64,000 nt of DNA from NCBI GenBank assembly GCA_025642075.2, contig JAODUO010000072.1:283501-347500 (forward strand), in the 5' to 3' direction. Below are positions 61,301 through 64,000 of the stretch, one piece after another (positions within the stretch are counted from its first letter, which is position 1; each line of letters opens with the position of its first letter). Position numbers and translations under genes: made by a program. The notes under the pieces were generated by a model, which was not told where the DNA came from, searched no databases, and saw only the letters and a list, made by a program, of their open reading frames with translations. This stretch comes from Ridgeia piscesae (lineage: Eukaryota > Annelida > Polychaeta > Sabellida > Siboglinidae).

Positions 61301-61867
61301 CGCAGAATAGGCTGATGTCAGTGGTATCGTTAACATGGAGTGTTCGTACTAACAGAACCATGCTTTTTATTGTCTCCCTTACTAGTGTGTGCGCTTACAT
61401 CGTAGCAAGTATTTCTGCGCTGTTTGTTTATGGCATGATGTTTGCTGTACTAGACAGGATACATGTGTCACTCAAGTTATTATTCTACTTTAACTTGCAT
61501 TATAAGTTTATGTGTTCATTGATTGCTTCGTTCCACGTTGTGCCTAACATGCCTGTATTCTTTAAATGAACTCGTATTTTTACGGTTTAAAAATTACGTT
61601 AGAATATTGACAGAAACATTCAGTGATCTTTGAATTTGCCGTGAGTTTGTGGAAGCACCGAATTGCACTTTTCATGTACTAAAGGCAAATGTATGTCGGT
61701 AGTTTAGCATTGTAAAATGAAAATAACAGATCCATACTTTTAAGGATTAGCACAACAGAACTGTTATAGAACGTCTGTGGTCATGGGAAATTGACAGGTA
61801 TGAACATTCACACGTGCCGCAGAAGTTGACTGATGTTGCCACAAATTACTGTGGCCTTGTTACATGG
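58387..61867. other. Intron 4, last large segment, no confirmed gene
   Basis: AT-rich. A 103-codon plus ORF at 61258-61569 is hydrophobic (MLFIVSLTSVCAYIVASISA) but has no recognisable family. GCATGCATGCAT occurs at 58527. Confidence 0.4.
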
Positions 61868-62555
61868 GATGTGGATCGTATTTTATTTTGCCACCCATAT
61901 CTGATGTTGTGGATCGTATTTTATTTTGCCACCCATATCTGATATTGTGGATCATATTTTATTTTGCCACCCATATCTGATGTTGTGGATCATATTTTAT
62001 TTTGCCACCCATATCTGATGTTGTGGATCATATTTTATTTTGCCACCCATATCTGATGTTGTGGATCATATTTAATTTTGCCACCCATATCTGATGTTGT
62101 GGATCGTAATTTATTTTTCCACCCATATCTGATATTGTGGATCATATTTAATTTTGCCACCCATATCTGATGTTGTGGATCATATTTTATTTTGCCACCC
62201 ATATCTGATGTTGTGGATCGTATTTTATTTTGCCACCCATATCCGATGTTGTGGATCATATTTTATTTTGCCACCCATATCTGATGTTGTGGATCATATT
62301 TTATTTTGCCACCCATATCTGATGTTGTGGATCGTATTTTATTTTGCCACCCATATCCGATGTTGTGGATCATATTTTATTTTGCCACCCATATCTGATA
62401 TTGTGGATCGTATTTTGTTTTTCCACCCATATCTGATGATGTGGATCATATTTTATTTTGCCACCCGTATCTGATGTTGTGGATCGTATTTTATTTTGCC
62501 ACCCATATCTGATGTTGTGGATTGTATTTTATTTTGCCACCCATATCTGATGTTG
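61868..62555 (+). repeat. 38-bp minisatellite, about 18 copies, abutting exon 5
   Basis: The unit reads CCACCCATATCTGATGTTGT then GGATCGTATTTTATTTTG. Variants: GATCG/GATCA, TTTTATTTTG/TTTAATTTTG, GATGTTG/GATATTG, TATCTG/TATCCG. The last unit ends at 62555, 18 nt before the exon at 62574. Each unit carries CTGAT (YTNAY). Both-strand ORFs (ISDVVDHILFCHPYL and YGWQNKI) are artefacts. Confidence 0.97.
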
Positions 62556-62573
62556 CCGCGTCTCCTTCTACAG

Positions 62574-62768
62574 ATTGAGCTGCTCTCGCCACAGCAGAAT
62601 GGTACGGCAGTCGATCTAGAGGGCAGCACCAGTGGTGGCAACGCACAACGAGCGAGCATCAAAGGAATGTGGAAGAAAGCCTTCCGAAGTCTCAAGTCTC
62701 ACAGCAAAGACAAGGACGAGCGACCGGCGGAGAACAAGGCGGAGGACAGGAAGCACGTCCAGCGAACG
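62574..62768 (+). CDS. Internal exon 5 of host gene (65 codons; basic linker motif)
   Basis: The acceptor TCTCCTTCTACAG ends at 62573 and the donor GTGAGT begins at 62769. Phase is 0 at both ends, which fits exon 4 directly. The exon closes the coil with IELLSPQQNG, then enters a low-complexity polar linker (S, T, G, N), then a basic aromatic motif, SIKGMWKKAFRSLKSHSK, then a lysine/glutamate/aspartate-rich tail ending HVQRT. The GMWKKAFRSLK stretch is the best handle for a homology search; I do not recognise it with certainty. It could be an amphipathic membrane- or calmodulin-binding helix (inference). A 38-bp tandem array runs to within 18 nt of the acceptor. Base composition is richer in G+C than the flanks, as expected for coding DNA. 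Confidence 0.9.
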
Positions 62769-64000
62769 GTGAGTGACACTTGACAACAGTGCTTCTCGTT
62801 GTTATACGCTTCGGTGTCAACGACATTGGTTGTCACCGTTATTTTGGGGTTTCAAGCACACATTAGATTGTCATATTCCTTTGACGTTCTATGACGTTTT
62901 GTGTGTTACACTTGGATGAGACACTTTCCCTTTAATTGTTGTTTACACATAGGTATACATGAACAACAAATATTGTTATCTTATTTATTATGTTAAAACA
63001 CCATACGTTTACTTACTGCTGCCAGCAAATCTAGGTGTAGTTTCTGATCATACCATATTATAGTATAGTGAGCGTTGACAGGTATTAATACTCTTTCTGT
63101 AAGATACTTTTTTAGTAGAGTTGTCTATGCATTCTGCCTTTTATGTATTAGAATGAATATTTTATTGCGCAATCTTCTCTTCAACAAAGAAATAGTTTGT
63201 AGAATGTAATGAAACCCAGATGTTTACAATTCTGAGACTACATTGTCGTGGTGACATTTGCATTGTCCACCGAGAAACAAGGTCAAGATGACTTGTAGTA
63301 ATCGTAAACGAGAGGATTTGAAAGAGATCCATCTAGACCTAGACATAAACTGGACCAATTTCCTGTCGTCTTAATCTACCTGTAATGTTTGTCACTACTT
63401 TGGAAATAGCAAGGTCGTGGTGACCTTTAGAAAACTCAATGTCAGGATAACCTTTCATAACCATAGAATGACATCAATAAACACAAAGAGCTAACAGGTT
63501 AACTCCAGTGGGAACCAGGTTAAGTTCTGTTACCTGTGATATATTTAGTGATCTTCGACAAATTATTGCTGGTGCAACATCAATAATGCATACAAGCCAT
63601 CCATTTTATAATCATACAGTTTGTTGGTCTGATTAAAGGTACAAAGTAGGATCTATTCTATCGTCAGACCATGTTATGTAGCATAAGTCATACTGAATTA
63701 TCTGTTCTCAATATCCCAAATATGTTCTAGTCAATTATCATTAAAATATTTTTAATTTGAAATATTTTAATCAAATACATATTGTCATTACATTTGCCGA
63801 CTGGTCCGGTGTGTATTAATAACAAATAACAATGAAGTGTCATTGACAGATTAACGGTCATAAAAAACAAATTTGTATAGCCAACATATTACAGAAATAC
63901 TGATTGTTATATTCAATGTTTGCACGATAAGCATTTTCAAACTCTGTTTGTTAGACATGTGATTGGCTGTACTAGCTGTAAAATTGGTAGTTCAAACGGC
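62769..64000. other. Downstream intron, 5' part, nothing recognised
   Basis: Begins with the GTGAGT donor of exon 5. AT-rich. No further exon in the right phase was found before the window ends. Confidence 0.5.

Noticed and set aside
62035..62474. ORFs YGWQNKI (minus) and HPYLMLWIVFYFAT (plus)
   Set aside because: Translation of the 38-bp minisatellite.

Overview
This window is nuclear DNA from a multicellular animal. It has GT-AG introns of 2.8 to 40 kb, tRNA-derived SINEs, decayed non-LTR retrotransposons (LINEs), foldback elements and very long mini- and microsatellites. Bacterial-style genes are absent. The repeat types would suit a mollusc or another marine invertebrate; that is inference, because nothing here fixes the species.

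The only gene I can support is on the + strand and runs through the whole window. Five internal exons lie at 3398-3478, 6243-6416, 9491-9645, 22448-22559 and 62574-62768. Their boundaries are phase-compatible (0-0, 0-0, 0-2, 2-0, 0-0), so they splice into one uninterrupted 239-residue stretch (717 bp, about 1% of the window). The first and last exons lie outside. The peptide ends a helical region with a tail of the form FL...P..F.F.P, continues as a charged coiled coil, and then enters a polar linker with a basic, aromatic GMWKKAFRSLK motif. The best match from memory is the distal half of an F-BAR adaptor (FCHSD/Nervous wreck, srGAP or ARHGAP type) followed by an HR1-like coil. Family assignment is tentative; the exon chain is firm.

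The rest is intronic. 1-3397 is the end of an upstream intron. Intron 1 (3479-6242) holds two SINE copies. Intron 2 (6417-9490) holds a six-copy 79-bp array and a dispersed repeat. Intron 3 (9646-22447) holds a LINE fragment, a 41-bp array, a long palindromic element and a roughly 49-copy array of a different 79-bp unit. Intron 4 (22560-62573, 40 kb) holds a roughly 470-bp CA repeat, a foldback element, a second 41-bp array, a (CCCT)n tract, two LINE fragments plus a LINE tail, a MITE-like element, a roughly 122-copy 22-bp array, an 8-bp array, 18-bp hairpin repeats, a duplicated PPSQTTVE-encoding 24-bp array and a 38-bp array that runs to 18 nt before the last exon. 62769-64000 is the start of the next intron.

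The most useful leads are these. Tandem arrays abut two of the five 3' splice sites, and each supplies a candidate branch-point motif exactly 24 nt upstream of the exon. A duplicated mucin-like ORF has a hydrophobic start. One SINE family recurs about eight times. All four LINE pieces lie antisense to the host gene. The left flank of the large 79-bp array reappears inside its right end. I see no convincing new multi-gene system; the interest lies in repeat biology and in the host gene's splicing.
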